Source: Holothuria scabra
Lineage: Eukaryota > Echinodermata > Holothuroidea > Aspidochirotida > Holothuriidae
Assembly: GCA_037179385.1 (NCBI GenBank)
Contig: CM074190.1
Span: 6,028,284-6,092,283, forward strand
Length of the DNA stretch: 64,000 bases
Direction of reading: 5' to 3'
Position numbers and translations under genes: made by a program. The number at the start of each line of letters is the position of its first letter. Position 1 is the stretch's first letter. The notes under the pieces are model-generated. The model was not told the origin of the DNA, did no database searches, and saw nothing but the letters and a program-made list of their open reading frames with translations. Shown in pieces: positions 13,903-25,623 of this stretch.

Positions 13903-13926
13903 CCCTAACCCTAACCGTAACCCTAA
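13903..13926 (-). repeat. Short interstitial telomere-like repeat
   Basis: Four hexamers of the CCCTAA type in a row, one altered to CCGTAA, match the TTAGGG telomere repeat used by most animals. It is too short to be a telomere. Confidence 0.6.
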
Positions 13927-14754
13927 TTACAGTATGTTACAATGCTTACTTACCCATGTATGAAGTATGACATACGTTCAGGCCTCTAATTCCAAATTAG
14001 AGGCCTCAATTCAACTTGTCTACACCTTCCATTATGTTTTGCATGCAACTGTGAGATCACTGCACATGTATGCAAAACCCAGGCCTACAGGTAGGCTGGG
14101 CTTAACATGTACTGTACCCAAGTTCCTGTGAATGCTCTATGCAGTTACAGTACCAGTCCTTTCGTCCGCCTGCCATTTTGCCCACAACCAGTTCCCCTGG
14201 TCTTTTGGCCCACAGAATGAACTAAGCTTAAAGCGAAAATGAAAAAATTTCTTTTGTACAGTTCTTGTTTTTAACACCATTCATTGGAAATAATTTCAAG
14301 CTCTAACAATTAGAGCACTGAATAATGTAATGATTCAAATTACTATACTTGTTGTCACTTCTTCTTGAAGAAAGTACATGAATGATGTACAGTACAGTAG
14401 TCAACACTAAGATGAAAAACGTAAGCCACTCAGTGAAACACAACGTTCAGAACAATATAGCCCAGGAACGTATGATTAAAGTGAACAATTTCTTTTACCA
14501 ACTTTTGCCATCTGAAATCAACCTTATTTCAACCAAACAGAGAATCATCAACATTGATTTGTCAATAGCCTACAGTATCAATCACTTTGGAAAGGAAACT
14601 GCTGCAGACAGATTAGGGGACCAACTGGCCAGCACTTGGGGCCAACTGACAGGTCTTTGGGTGCAAACTGGTAAACGCTTGGGGCAAACAGGTTTGGGCG
14701 AAACAACCAGGTACCCTTTATGCCAACCACTGATGTAATCATGAATGAGGGTAA
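13927..14754. other. Noncoding, TTTGGGC-rich repeat words
   Basis: From 14597 to 14712 variants of GGGGCCAACTG, GGGTGCAAACTGG and GGGGCAAACAGG follow one another. The complementary types GCCCACAACCAG and GGCCCACAG lie at about 14176-14215. The pattern fits a decayed element with inverted repeat-rich ends, but no TSD was found. Confidence 0.4.
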
Positions 14755-14762
14755 GCCTAGGC

Positions 14763-15146
14763 ACGGACTTCCTAGACAGAGCATACTGTTCCGTAGATTG
14801 GCCCTACCGTAGTGTGAGAAAAAGAGCACCAAGATGGCTGTCTGGTAGGGTTTTTGTGTGAAATTTTGGACTTGCTCACGTATGTTACCATATTTTGCAA
14901 GAAAGTTGAAATATTTTTGAAATATAGCAAGGTAAGGTCAAAATTACTTCACGTATTGCAGGAATATGAAATTGTTTCCCATTAAAGTTACACTTTTGTT
15001 TAAAATATTACAGCGTCGTCGTCGAATCACACGATTTATAGCCTCACTGCGGCCATCTTGGTGCGCCTTTTCGTCCCAGTCAGTGGCGACCATCTACAGA
15101 TAGGAGGTACAAGTTACATGCTCTGTCCATGTATATAAGTCCGTAG
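14763..15146 (+). mobile_element. TIR MITE with 8-bp TSD, family 2 copy 1
   Basis: Outer ends are ACGGACTT (14763) and AAGTCCGTAG (ending 15146). Inner inverted repeats are AGCACCAAGATGGCTG (about 14825) against GCGGCCATCTTGGTGCG (about 15050). The flanks GCCTAGGC and GGTTAGGC match at 6 of 8. The same sequence, reversed and mostly alignable across its length, recurs at 41848-42248, where the flanks match at 7 of 8. No protein is encoded. The superfamily is uncertain: hAT and P elements both make 8-bp duplications. Confidence 0.75.
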
Positions 15147-15154
15147 GGTTAGGC

Positions 15155-16200
15155 CTACAGCAGCCTAGGCCACTACATACTTGTTAAGTCTGAAGATGAA
15201 CTTATTTATAATAATGGTCATACTACTCCTAAGCAGTAATACTAGCTAGCCTACAGTTACAGTGCCATGATGTTACAGGCCTAAGTGGACCTCGTGGCTA
15301 GGACTGGGCCTCCTGGCCTGCCAATTGACAACATCCTACAACCAATCTGGTGGCCTTCTAGGCATGTGCAACACAAAACCAAATAGCTACACAAACATCC
15401 AAACAAACATGAAGAAATAAATAACCTTAACATGAAGCTGATTTTTGCATTTCCTCTATCTTCTCTTAAAGTCATGCCCTAGCTGGCAGCTCTTCAAAGA
15501 GGATTAACTGGCCTAGCCTATGGCCTATGCTAGATCTTAATTACTAAAGCACTACTAAGTACTAGCCTAGGCCTATATTGTTAGGTCTCGGCCAAGACCT
15601 AGGCCTACTGGCTACTGCTGTATTAGTCTTTGAACAGGATGGTGTACTATGATTCACGATAGGACATACTCTGTTCACAGTCCTTGCCCATACACCTCCT
15701 GAAATCAAGACGTTTGTGCACCAAGCTCGGCGCACAATTCTACAACTGCCTCACAGCTTCAAAAATGCACATAAAATTACCATTCTTACCATGAATAATC
15801 TAGACTTGTCAATTTTATTCAAACAGAGGGAATAAGTTAGTGTAATTGGAATTAAAAATCAACTCTAGGCTATCACAAAGTATGTTACACAATTTAGAAA
15901 TGCCTGTAGGCTGTAACTGCAGTGTAAATCATATGATGGCGCAGTCCAATCACTTCATGTAGTCAGGGTAACCCTTCTATCCAGGTGACCCTGCTTTTTA
16001 CAGGTATGAACAAGGCAGTGTCACTCAACACAAGGGTTACACTCACTACTCATATTAATGTTCCAGAAGACGTTCGTCTTAAAAGTTTCTACTTTATAAA
16101 ATGTCCTTATTTACAGAAAATGTTGATTTATTTATTCATTAAAAAAATTCTGAAAATTTGTTTCTTTTCGTTTCGCAGAATATCATAAGCCGCTTAGGCT
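15155..16200. other. Noncoding stretch rich in AGGCCTA words
   Basis: No gene was recognised. Repeated CCTAGGCCTA-like words near 15500-15610 may be low-complexity. The stretch ends with TTTCGTTTCGCAGAATATCA (about 16169), a motif repeated near 27140, 27205 and 27380. Confidence 0.4.
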
Positions 16201-16239
16201 AGAACTCCCCACGCTAGTGGAGAGTGGCAAGGTTTTTTA

Positions 16240-16560
16240 GGAAAGGCTAATATTCCAATGGTTAGACACCCACTTCAGAAAATTCGGGGGATGTACAATC
16301 ATCACTTTAGTCAACTTTGTTCTCGGTCTTATTGTTATAAATATAAGGTTAGTTTCCTCCCCAATAATCTGATGGATTGGAATAATCTTCCCGCCACTCT
16401 GATAGATAGTATGGATAGTCACAAGGACCCTGTCCTATTACTAAGTTAGTTTTGTAAGAGATTAGGGCACCCCTGACACATGTGCCGTGCAGACCTCCTA
16501 ACCTTAGTTGTGTCCTGTGGATGTGTCACCGTGATCCGAAAGAAGAAAGATAAAGGACTA
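16240..16560 (+). pseudogene. LINE C-terminal relic
   Basis: The frame from 16258 reads a histidine-arginine rich stretch ending PNNLMDWNNLPATLIDS. This matches the usual C-terminal end of Jockey/RTE-like LINE proteins (basic segment, tyrosine/serine, then a DWN-x-LP box). The reverse-transcriptase part is missing, so this is a 5'-truncated scrap, perhaps followed by its 3' untranslated region up to about 16560. It is not the same element as the one starting at 16605, whose C-terminus uses IWNRLPQNLRS. Confidence 0.6.
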
Positions 16561-16604
16561 AGTTAGGCCTAGCCTGTTACTAAGTTTGTAACTTAGGCTA
16601 AGTT

Positions 16605-18115
16605 TAGCCCTTGAACAGTCAATATGGCTTTCGTTCGGGGCATTCCACTGAGTTAGCTTTGATTGATGCAGTGGACAAACTTCAGTCTGCCCTTCAAAGT
16701 AAAAAACAATCTATTGGAGTCTTTCTTGACTTATCTAAAGCTTTCGATACTATCGACCACCAAATTCTTTTGCACAAATTATCCCATTACCGAGTAAGAG
16801 GCTCTGCCAATCTCTGGTTTAAAAGTTATCTTTCTTCATGGCAGCAGTTCACGTCTGTAAATAATGTTCATTCTAATTTTCTTGACATAACTTGTGGTGT
16901 TCCTCAGGGGTCCATTTTAGGACCTTTGCTTTTTATTATATATGTCAATGATATTTGTAATGTTTCAAAGTCATGCTCCTTAGTACTCTTTGCTGATGAT
17001 ACCAACATATTCTTTTCTTATTATAATTATAATCTAGAAAACACTGTGAATGGTGAATTGAGTAAATTTTATGCATGGTTTATTACCAATAAGTTGTCAC
17101 TGAATGTAGATAAGACCAACCACATGGTGTTTTCTACAGGTAAAACTTATAATAATTTTAATATTAGTATGGCTAATGTACCCTTAGAGAGAGTGAAGAC
17201 AGCAAAATTCTTAGGCGTCTACATTGATGACAAACTTTCATGGGGGGACCATATCAGCTATGTAGCAACTCAAGTCTCGAAAAGCGTAGGCATACTAGCT
17301 AAACTTAAATTTACTCTGCCTTTAAAGGCACTGAGACTAATATACTTAACCCTTATTTTTCCCCAGCTCTCATATTGCTGTAGTGTCTGGTCAGGTGCGA
17401 ATAAATCTACTCAAAGTAAATTATCAATTCTTCAGAAGAGAGCTGTCAGGCATATGACTTGTTCTGCACCACGGGACCCAACCAGTAGTCTGTTTGCCTC
17501 GTTGAATCTGCTTAAACTACCTGACATCATTACTCTGAGCTTAGCTATATTTACATACCGTTGTTTGAAAAACTTGCTACCAACTTCTTTTTCTTCCTTC
17601 TACACAGTAAAAAGTCAGGAACATTCCTACTATACCAGACAATCTGTTAATCCCCATCCTGTCTTAGTCAATCAAAATAATCATAAAAGGAGTGTCAAAT
17701 CTCGTTCAATTTTCATTTGGAACAGGCTGCCCCAGAATTTACGGTCTAAGCCCTCTATAGCCTAGTGTCTCTAAGGAAAAGCTTACTTTCCTATTTCTTA
17801 AGTTCTTATTAACTGTCGTAGATGAGTGGATTAATGGGTGGGTGGGTGATTTTGGTGAGTTGCCCGAGACAGGTTTTCGTCTTTTCTGTATCTTGTCTGC
17901 TTTTTTTTTTTTTTTTTGGGGGGGGGAGGGGCTCTTTTGTCTCTATTGTTTTTGTTTTCTTTTTGTTTGGGGGAGTGTTCTTGTCTTTAAGCCCACAAGG
18001 GTTTTTATGAATACTTCCTTCTACATCAATCACTTTTCTTGTATTTTCAATTACATGTTTGTACTTTATCTATGTGTATATATTGTTGTGGAAAATCAAA
18101 AATAAATAAATATGA
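16605..18115 (+). mobile_element. 5'-truncated Jockey/CR1-group LINE
   Basis: The element begins in the reverse-transcriptase domain, runs through a complete C-terminus, then about 350 bp of 3' untranslated sequence. That region contains T- and G-runs (17902-17930) and ends in AAATAAATAAATATGAAATAT. The 5' end is missing upstream of the fingers subdomain. The uninterrupted frame suggests recent insertion. No TSD could be identified. Confidence 0.8.
16611..17765 (+). CDS. LINE reverse transcriptase, partial but open
   Basis: An RNA-directed DNA polymerase that would copy LINE RNA at a nicked chromosomal site. Visible motifs, with residues counted from the first in-frame base: QYGFRSGHST (about 4-13), the catalytic region LDLSKAFDTIDH (about 39-50), CGVPQGSILGPLLF (about 94-107) and the active-site box FADDTN (about 128-133), so all three catalytic aspartates are present. 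FLGVYIDDKLSW follows at about 201, the thumb-like LPLKALRLIY at about 238, and a basic C-terminus ends IWNRLPQNLRS. There is no endonuclease, because the 5' part is lost, and no true start codon: the first codon is TTG inside the domain. No frameshift or stop interrupts 384 residues. It is probably inactive alone but young. The exact clade needs a tree. Confidence 0.88.
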   Translation: MNSQYGFRSGHSTELALIDAVDKLQSALQSKKQSIGVFLDLSKAFDTIDHQILLHKLSHYRVRGSANLWFKSYLSSWQQFTSVNNVHSNFLDITCGVPQGSILGPLLFIIYVNDICNVSKSCSLVLFADDTNIFFSYYNYNLENTVNGELSKFYAWFITNKLSLNVDKTNHMVFSTGKTYNNFNISMANVPLERVKTAKFLGVYIDDKLSWGDHISYVATQVSKSVGILAKLKFTLPLKALRLIYLTLIFPQLSYCCSVWSGANKSTQSKLSILQKRAVRHMTCSAPRDPTSSLFASLNLLKLPDIITLSLAIFTYRCLKNLLPTSFSSFYTVKSQEHSYYTRQSVNPHPVLVNQNNHKRSVKSRSIFIWNRLPQNLRSKPSIA

Positions 18116-18120
18116 AATAT

Positions 18121-18597
18121 GAACAGGACCCAGCATTACGTTCCTATGCTATACACGTAGTAAGGAGTGACTACAGTACAAGGAGCGGATTGTACGGTCA
18201 CGTTCAGTGACTAACGGCTAAGTTTGGCCTACATTAGGCCTAACGTTAAGCAATTTCTATTTCTTACCTTTATTTATATATCAAGATGGAAATTTAGATG
18301 CCAAATTCCGAATTTAGCCTAGGTTATACATATACATCCATGCATAATGAGCGAGGATTACACCATCAATGAGTCGGTGTCGACGATAAATTGACAACGG
18401 TTTGCTAGTTGATGCTAGGCCTGACGTTAAATCAGCTCACTAAGCAAAGCACATCGCGATTCGCGAATAATAAAAGTAAAATCCTTGACCGGATGCGGAT
18501 CGCTCAAAGTTAAATGTGAAAGTCATGCTCTTCACTGAGTTGTGCAAGTAACGTTAGACTGTATGTATGTACAGTGTAGGCTAGGCAAGTGGGTCGG
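18121..18597. other. Noncoding flank
   Basis: No gene was seen. The last 9 bases (18589-18597, GTGGGTCGG) are the left target-site duplication of the element that follows. Confidence 0.5.
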
Positions 18598-19089
18598 TGA
18601 CTGATCTCTATAAATAAACCTGGATAGCGCTTGTGGCAGTATTTTTCAAGTCACCGTGCCGCCATCTTACCACTCCCAAAGCAAAGATTACCTGATCGCA
18701 CTTGCAACCGCTAAAGTACAATAAAGCTACGCAGTTTGCAAGACTTCATAAGAAATTGGGCAATTTAGCAACAAAAATGCCATCGTGTGCGCCTTTAATT
18801 GCACCAATCGACAGTTTAAAGGTTACGAAAGAGCATTTCACTTGAAATTGGATAGGTAGAAAGAAAAAAAAAGCAAATAACAAGGCTCATAAGTAGACAG
18901 GTGAATGGGCGACCTCATGATTTTCAATCACAGGAAAAACTTGTTGATGGTTGGCATCATCATTGGGGCAACTTGGGTTTGGGACGGTTTTGATTATTTG
19001 AAAAAGCATATTTAGTAAACTCTTGCTGTTTTCAAGAGGCTGCAGTGCACCTTTATAATGCTCTTCGTTGGTCAATAAGGCCTACACTG

Positions 19090-21484
19090 AACATCATTTA
19101 CGTGTTGTTTTCACTCTTTACCCAGCATGTTCTGTTTCCGACTCGTGAGGATAATTGCCTTGATTTGGTGTTAAGTACTGATGAGAACATGGTTAGAAAT
19201 GTAGCTAATGGTGGTAAGATAGGGTCCAGTGACCATGACCTTATTTGTTTTGGGTTACATTGTTTCAGCAATCATAATGGTAGTGACAAAACAATTCTAG
19301 ATTTCAGCAAGGCTAACTTTACTCGTGCTAAGGAGTTTTTAACCATAGATTGGGCGGCCCGTTTGTCTCACTTAGGCCCTGCTGAGGCGTGGAGTGTTTT
19401 CCGGGATGTTGTTTCTGACACAACAAAGTTGTGTATCCCACTTAAGAAAGCTGTGGTTAAAAATAGGCCTGTTTGGCTTTCTAGAGAAGTTCTTAGAGCA
19501 ACTAGGAAGAAACGTATTGGCGTCGCTATAGGGCCAGTAAAAGCCTAGGTAGTAACCGAGCAGCTTACAAGAAGCAGGAACCCTTATTAGTTAAAAATTT
19601 GGTAAATAGAACTAAAACTAGGTTTGAAAAGCAGTTGGCCAAGGAGGTTAAGATTAACCCCAAAACTTTTCATGCCAATGTGAGGTCTAAGCAGAAACTT
19701 AAGGAGGGTGTGGGGCCTCTCAAAGGTGATGATAATACTTTGGTTAGTGACCATCAGGATATGGCTAACTTGTTAAATGACTATTTTGTATCTGTTTTTA
19801 CTGAGGAATCATCTTTGTTGGGGACTTGTAGGGGTTCTGATGTCTCTTCTTCAATCAGTTATGTCATTTTTCTCGGAGAAACAAGTTTTTAAAAAGTTAA
19901 AGAGTTTGAAAGCTAGTAAGGCCCCTGGGCCAGATGGGGTCCACCCAGCCATTTTACGTGAATCCTCTGAGATTTTGTCGGTTCCTCTTTCCATCATTTT
20001 TCAGATGTGTCGGGATTCGAGTTTTGTTCCTACTGACTGGCGGGTAGCAAATGTTACTCCAATTTTTAAGAAGTGGGATCGAAGTAATCCTTGCAATTAC
20101 AGGCCTGTCAGTTTAACCAGAGTTGTGTGCAAAGTTATGGAATCTTTAATTAAGGATAGTTTACTTAAGTATCTTTCAGATAATGAGTTACTTAATCTGT
20201 CACAACATGGTTTCCTGCCAAGCAGATCTTGTGTTACTAACTTACTGAGCTTTTTTGAAGATGTCTCTTCATCTCTTGATTCTGGGTATGGCGTTGATGT
20301 CATTTACCTTGACTTTTCAAAGACTTTTGATAAAGTTCCATTAGGTAGGCCAATGGTTAAAATGCATAGGTTAGGGGTCCTGGGCAATTGTGCTGATTGG
20401 ATAAATTCGTGGCTTCATGCATGGTAGATCTCAGAGAGTTTCTGTCAATGGTAACTTCTCCTCTTCTTCTCCTCGGGGTTCTGTCCTTGGCCCACTTCTT
20501 TTCTTAATTTTCATCAGTGATATTGATAGTTCTCTTACAGTACATCTCGTATAAGTAAGGTTGCAGATGATACTTAGCTTTATTGGAAGATAAGCATTTT
20601 GGATGATGCCTTACTGCTGCAGAAAGATCTGCATAGGTTATTTTCTTGGTCTCAGACCTGGCAAATGTCTTTTAATGCAGATAAGTGTAAGGTCCTTCAT
20701 TTTGGTCCCAACAGTTTTAGCTATGATTATAACGTGAATGGTAGTGTTTTAAGTAATGTCACCTTTGAGAAAGATCTGGGTGTTGTAAATACTGGGGATT
20801 TAAAGTCATCAAGGCAGTGTGCAACCACTGCTGCAAAGGCTAATAGAGTGCTTGGATTGATCAAGAGGAAGTTCATCAATTTTAGTAAGGATATTGTACT
20901 TAATTTGTATAAGCAGTTGGTAAGACCCCATCTTGACTATGCAGCTCAGGCTTGGAGTCCCTTCTAAGAATAGGACAAGTTTCTTTTAGAGCAAGTTCAG
21001 AGGAGAGCCACTAGCCTTATACCTGGGGTGAGAAATTTACCTTATCATGCTAGGCTTAAACATCTTGGGCTTACCACTTTGGAGCTGAGAAGGATTAGGG
21101 GAGACATGCTCCAGGTTTACAAGTTTCTTTGTGAAAGGAATCCCCTTCTGACTTGTAGTTATTAAAGGGTTCAAAGTAATTCTCGGGTGCGTGGGCATTG
21201 TAAAAAGCTGGAAAAGCCTTTTGCAAGGCTTGCCATTAGGAAGTTTACTTTCTCCCATAGAGTTGTCAACGAGTGGAATTGTCTACCAGATTGGGTAGTT
21301 AACTCCCCGTCAGTTCACTGATTTAAGGTTAACATTGACAAGTTTTTCTATGACTGTGGTAGAATCTGATTGTTTCGGGCTGTTGTCAAGCTTTGGTGGT
21401 TTGACTTTTGATTAGGGCTTGGACTTCAGGGTATCTTATGGGGCCTTGGCCCTCCTTAGCCCTTCAACCTGTTATGTTATGTTA
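19090..21484 (+). pseudogene. CR1-type LINE relic
   Basis: Reading in order through several frames: the endonuclease C-terminal end (QHVLFPTREDNCLDLVLS, then KIGSSDHDLICF near 19220), a linker with PVWLSREVLRATRKKR, then the reverse transcriptase with KASKAPGPDGVHP (about 19910), NYRPVSLT (about 20097), QHGFLPSRSC (about 20205), VIYLDFSKTFDKVP (about 20298), GSVLGPLLFLIF (about 20478) and NADKCKVLHFG (about 20676). The thumb region VRPHLDYAAQAWSP is followed by RRATSLIPGVRNLPY. Frameshifts near 19545, 19890, 20425 and 20560 and several stops break it. The catalytic YADD region is damaged (GCAGATGAT at about 20563, followed by a stop). The 3' end is a short TTATG repeat near 21470-21484, as is usual for CR1. 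The 5' end is truncated. Confidence 0.9.
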
Positions 21485-21521
21485 AACTACATATATTTTA
21501 AGTTACGTATATTGTCCCTGT

Positions 21522-21706
21522 CTAAGGCATACGAGGGGGTGACGGTAGGGGCACTTGCCCCCCCCCCCTCCCCCACTATAATCCGGGCAAAAGCAGTTGG
21601 TCTATTCGGGCAGAACATGAGCAAAACATGATAAACAGTGACATTATTCGGACAAAAACGCTCTTGCCCCCTCAATGAAAATTAGGATCACCCCAGTATG
21701 CCTATG
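21522..21706. mobile_element. Short hAT-like MITE
   Basis: The ends CTAAGGCATACGAGGGGGTG and TCACCCCAGTATGCCTATG form imperfect TIRs around 185 bp with C- and G-runs inside. The flanks GTCCCTGT and GTCACCGT match at 6 of 8. It lies just after the CR1 3' end. Confidence 0.6.
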
Positions 21707-22338
21707 GTCACCGTTGTTTTCTCATATCGTTTGAATACTGGAGCACAATCATATTTGTTTGTTGTTTATTCATTTTGTACAGGTGCATAGACAGGGAGTT
21801 GCACTAAACAACAACTCCCTGCAAAGAGTGAATTTCAAATAGGGAAAGTGGGGAGTGTGAGTTGGTTGAGCGCAAAATCTTCGTCACTAGCGTAACCATT
21901 TCAGACCTTAATTTGCTAGAATTTATTAGATGAGTACATGCTTTCCACATTCAATTTTTAATTATAAAGTTCTTGAAGCTTTCAGCCCTTTCACCCACTA
22001 CGAACTGCTTATATTGAGTCAAGAAAATTTAAATGCAGAGTTCTAGGCTACAAGTAGAAATTGCCATAGTGATTGTTGGGGGAGGGAGTTTGAAGGGGGA
22101 AAGGTTTATGGGTATGAACTATGGATACATAGAGACTGGTTGGGTACTAGTATGGGTTAAAAGAGTGTTTCAAGGGTGTTAAATAATTTTGAGAGACTAG
22201 CTGTGGGCTGTTAGTATGACTGTATGACAGTAATAATTTTTACAATATCAAGTGCAATTATTTTTCAATCTTTATTTTGAAACTAAAGCAATATAATTTT
22301 TAACACGAAAGTGATTACTTTTTATTTTTGTGATTTAA

Positions 22339-22639
22339 AGGGCCAAACCTCTCACCCCAAACTACAATTTTGGTACCCGGGCACCGAAATTCTCAATTGG
22401 CTCAGCTCTTTGATTGACAACTAACTTGTTCAAACAATGCAAAGTACCAACTCTTGTATTACACAGCATGAACAGTACTGAGAGTGTTTTGATTATATAA
22501 ATTGAGTTTTTCTATACTCACCTTGCAGCAATAAACTGAGATTGTATCTGGATGAGGGTGAGTTTTAGACAATTGTGGGAGGGGCTTCAGTAAGAAGGTG
22601 AGGAGAGTTGGTACTATTTGGGGTGAGGGATCTGGGCCT
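22339..22639. mobile_element. TTAA-flanked MITE
   Basis: The ends AGGGCCAAACCTCTCACCCC and GGGGTGAGGGATCTGGGCCT are inverted. TTAA lies immediately outside both (22335-22338 and 22640-22643). TTAA duplication is the hallmark of the piggyBac and Kolobok superfamilies. There is no coding capacity. Confidence 0.75.
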
Positions 22640-23097
22640 TTAAGTAAGAGGTGATTAAATTAAGAGAGCATCAAGTTTAAAAGGAGACTGTATTTTTGTT
22701 TTCTTTTGCCGCAGTTTACAGGGTTTCAACTTGGCAATTTCATCATGCACATGTATAGGCTACGTACACCTTTTGAGTCCTCAGTCTGCCCATGTATGGC
22801 TCTCTAAAAGGCTTATTGCGCAAATTTTCAAAACCTCCAACATTCTCTACAGTCCCCTCCCCCACCCAACCCCCCTTCGCCCACTTTCCTCACCACCACG
22901 CCGGATTGCTAAGAAAGTCAATAACAAGTTGTGAGTGACAACTTCTGCACACTAATGTAAGCTCAGCTGTTAGTCGGTCGCGTAAAGGATGGGAGTGGTA
23001 TGGCTGCCGTCGCGTGGTCGCGGTGACTTCAACTGCTTGTACGTGCTTCCATACACGAAGCGCTGTCCAGGTTTATTTATAGAGATCGGTGGGTCGG

Positions 23098-24437
23098 AGT
23101 TGTTAGTCTTGACTTATTTAGAGAAGCCTCCACATATATTTTTCCTCAAAACGAATAAGGATAAAAAGGGTTAACTGGGTATATTTGAAATAAAATAGGT
23201 CACAGAATGTCGGATGATATTTTTGGGTTCTCTTAAATTTGTTGCAAAGTGGACACCGCGATTATGTGAGAACATTGCAAACTTACTTAAGACCCTTTTT
23301 AAGACAGGTAAACCCAATCTCATTTAACCCTAATTTTCCTTTTGGTTTATTCTTTTTTGACGGACATGGGCCTACCCTCTTTTCCCCTGGTAATGAAAAG
23401 CAGGTTGACTTGCGAAGACAGTACATGGAACATCCTATCCGGTACTACAGTGGTAATGATCTGCGTCTTCCAGTCATGAGTTCTGAGTTCAAGTCTCAGC
23501 TCCGACATTAAAATTGTCGTCTAGTTTTCTGGGTTGCAGTTGATCTGCCTTCCCCTTAATCACAGACGTTAAACTGTGAGTTTGTCTTACGAGACTGGCA
23601 TCATATGTAATGTAATGGCATGGGTTAGAACTTAAAACCTGCAAAACATACTACTCCTCCCCTATTCAAGGCAACCTGTTTTAAAAAACGTTAGTCTGCA
23701 TAGGATAAGAAAGAAAAATGGGTTAGCAGAAAAGAAGATCAGGAAACATTTGCACCACTTTCCTTCCTCATCTAATGAGGAAAAAATCCCAATAACAAAT
23801 TGACGCAAATTAATTTGACATTGTTCAAGCAACAGCATTCGGGGAAAGTTGATCTGAGAAAAGATGGCGCTGTTGTTTCTGCAAATGCTGCAAATAGCCT
23901 AATAAGGGCGAAAGCATTTTTGCGTCAGCCGGAAAAGGTAATTGAAGATTACTTGAGAATATTCTTGGCATTGGGAGTGTTCTCAGAAAATTAAGTTTAA
24001 GCGTAACTTCTGGTTCTACCATGTTACTGCAGATTTGCTACATCCTATTGATGAAACTATTTGACATTTTTTCATGTGAATAAAAATTGGCCAGCCTGGC
24101 CAGGTGAGTAACAAAAAGTGACAAGTGTGCTCGGAGACAAATAACCTGAATGGCCCAGTAAAATGTGTGACATTAATTTAAGAAATCAAAAAATTTTGAA
24201 AAAAATTTGGCTTTTGTAAGGACCATTTCTCAAAAGGTGAGCCACTTCATGCAATGTGACAATTTTAAAGCGAATAAAAACTAGTTACAGCTGCCACGAG
24301 ACAGTTTTTTTATCACCTAATTTACTTACTTACGACAGCCTCTCTCACAACTGTCTAAAACTCATCCTCAACCAGACGGCTCAATCTCAGTGAGTTTATT
24401 GCTGCATGTTTAGCAAGCAAGGCCCTCATGTATGATT
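23098..24437. other. Noncoding stretch
   Basis: A 90-codon frame at 23239-23511 has no recognised domain. Near 24185-24235 a piece resembling the arm of the following element occurs (AAAATTTGGCTTTTGTAAGG), suggesting a further fragment of that family. Confidence 0.4.
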
Positions 24438-25623
24438 CAGGGGTGGCGCCAGGATTTTTCCGACAGGGGCCAAGCTCTCCGACAGGGTGGGTCAGCATTT
24501 CCGGGCCCGACAAAGGCGATGAGTTAGTCCCGGTAGGAAGTGACTTGGCAAAACGTAAGGCGGTCTTAGCGCGCCAAACTTGGCTTTCATTTTAACAAAT
24601 ACTTAAAAAGTTTAAGTATATTTTGAAGAAAAATTTTAAAAAATTTGACAGAAATTTGACTTTTGTAAGGACCATTAAAAAGTTGAGGTGTTTATTGAAG
24701 AATTTCTCTTTCATATTGGCAAAGTAAAAAAAATATATATATAGGCGACAGGTGAAATTCTTTGAAACTACTACAAAAACTATGTGAAAACTATGCTTTT
24801 TAATGTTTTTTACTTTATGAAGAATCTTCGCTTTATTAAATTGAAAGGTCCGCTAAATAGATGAAATTTTCTAAGTGACTGCCCTAACTTCAGATTATAA
24901 ATGATTTTACTTTCGACTTATTTGAAAATATGTCACGTTACAAGGTGGCTTCAAATGAATTTTCAGTCAGACTTATATTCTCAATTCTCACAGCAGGCTA
25001 CTTAAATCTAAAAAGGTGTCAATTGCTTACAATGGGATTTACATTAACCATCCCTATAATTAATGATTTCTCTTCAATTACTACTCTTCATATATCCGAA
25101 CTATCCTCTGTTCTGTATTCATACAAAAGTCAAACCTCAGTACATTAGACCAAGCTGTGTTACCGAGAACAAATATTGGTCAAAAATTGGTCGAGAACAG
25201 CTCCTGAAGCTTTCCTTGGGCTGTCTAATTCACAAGAAAGCTTTAAAAAGACCGCAAAAGCGCAAGGACTTTTCCTAAAGTCCCCGACCCTTTGGCAAAG
25301 GGCCGTTCGGCGAAACCAAAACTTTCACTGCTTCCCGAAGAACGTCCACTGAAGGACAATACGTGAACAACAATACACGTCCCTCAGACCATTTTCATCA
25401 TTGGTCTGTCATGTATGGCTCCATTCTTGACTGGATGAAAAGAACAGATACAACACATGAACTTAGCCAAAAAGCCGAGAGGCGATCCCCTATGATTAAT
25501 TGGCAACTCTTGCCACAAACGAAGAACAGTGGCGGATTTAGGCGGGGCGTACCCGACGCCCCTCCCCTCAAATTTTCCAAAGCTTATTTTTTACTTCCAC
25601 TAAATAGATCATTTAGCCTACTT

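Larger units (their letters stand above)
18598..23088. mobile_element. TIR element with 9-bp TSD, stuffed with other elements
   Basis: The left arm (18598-about 18680) and right arm (about 22990-23088) are inverted copies. Shared blocks are ATCTCTATAAATAAACCTGG, AGCGCTT, CGGTGACTT and GGGAGTGGTA. The flanks carry a perfect 9-bp duplication, GTGGGTCGG (18589-18597 and 23089-23097). Nine bases with arms near 100 bp would suit a Mutator-like element, but the TSD could be read as 8 bp and no transposase remains. A CR1 relic and two MITEs lie inside. The true element would be about 1.6 kb without them. Confidence 0.75.

Noticed and set aside
25527..25590. A CAGTGGCGGATTTAGG hAT-like terminus
   Set aside because: No matching right terminus or TSD was found; at most a lone element end inside the large structure.
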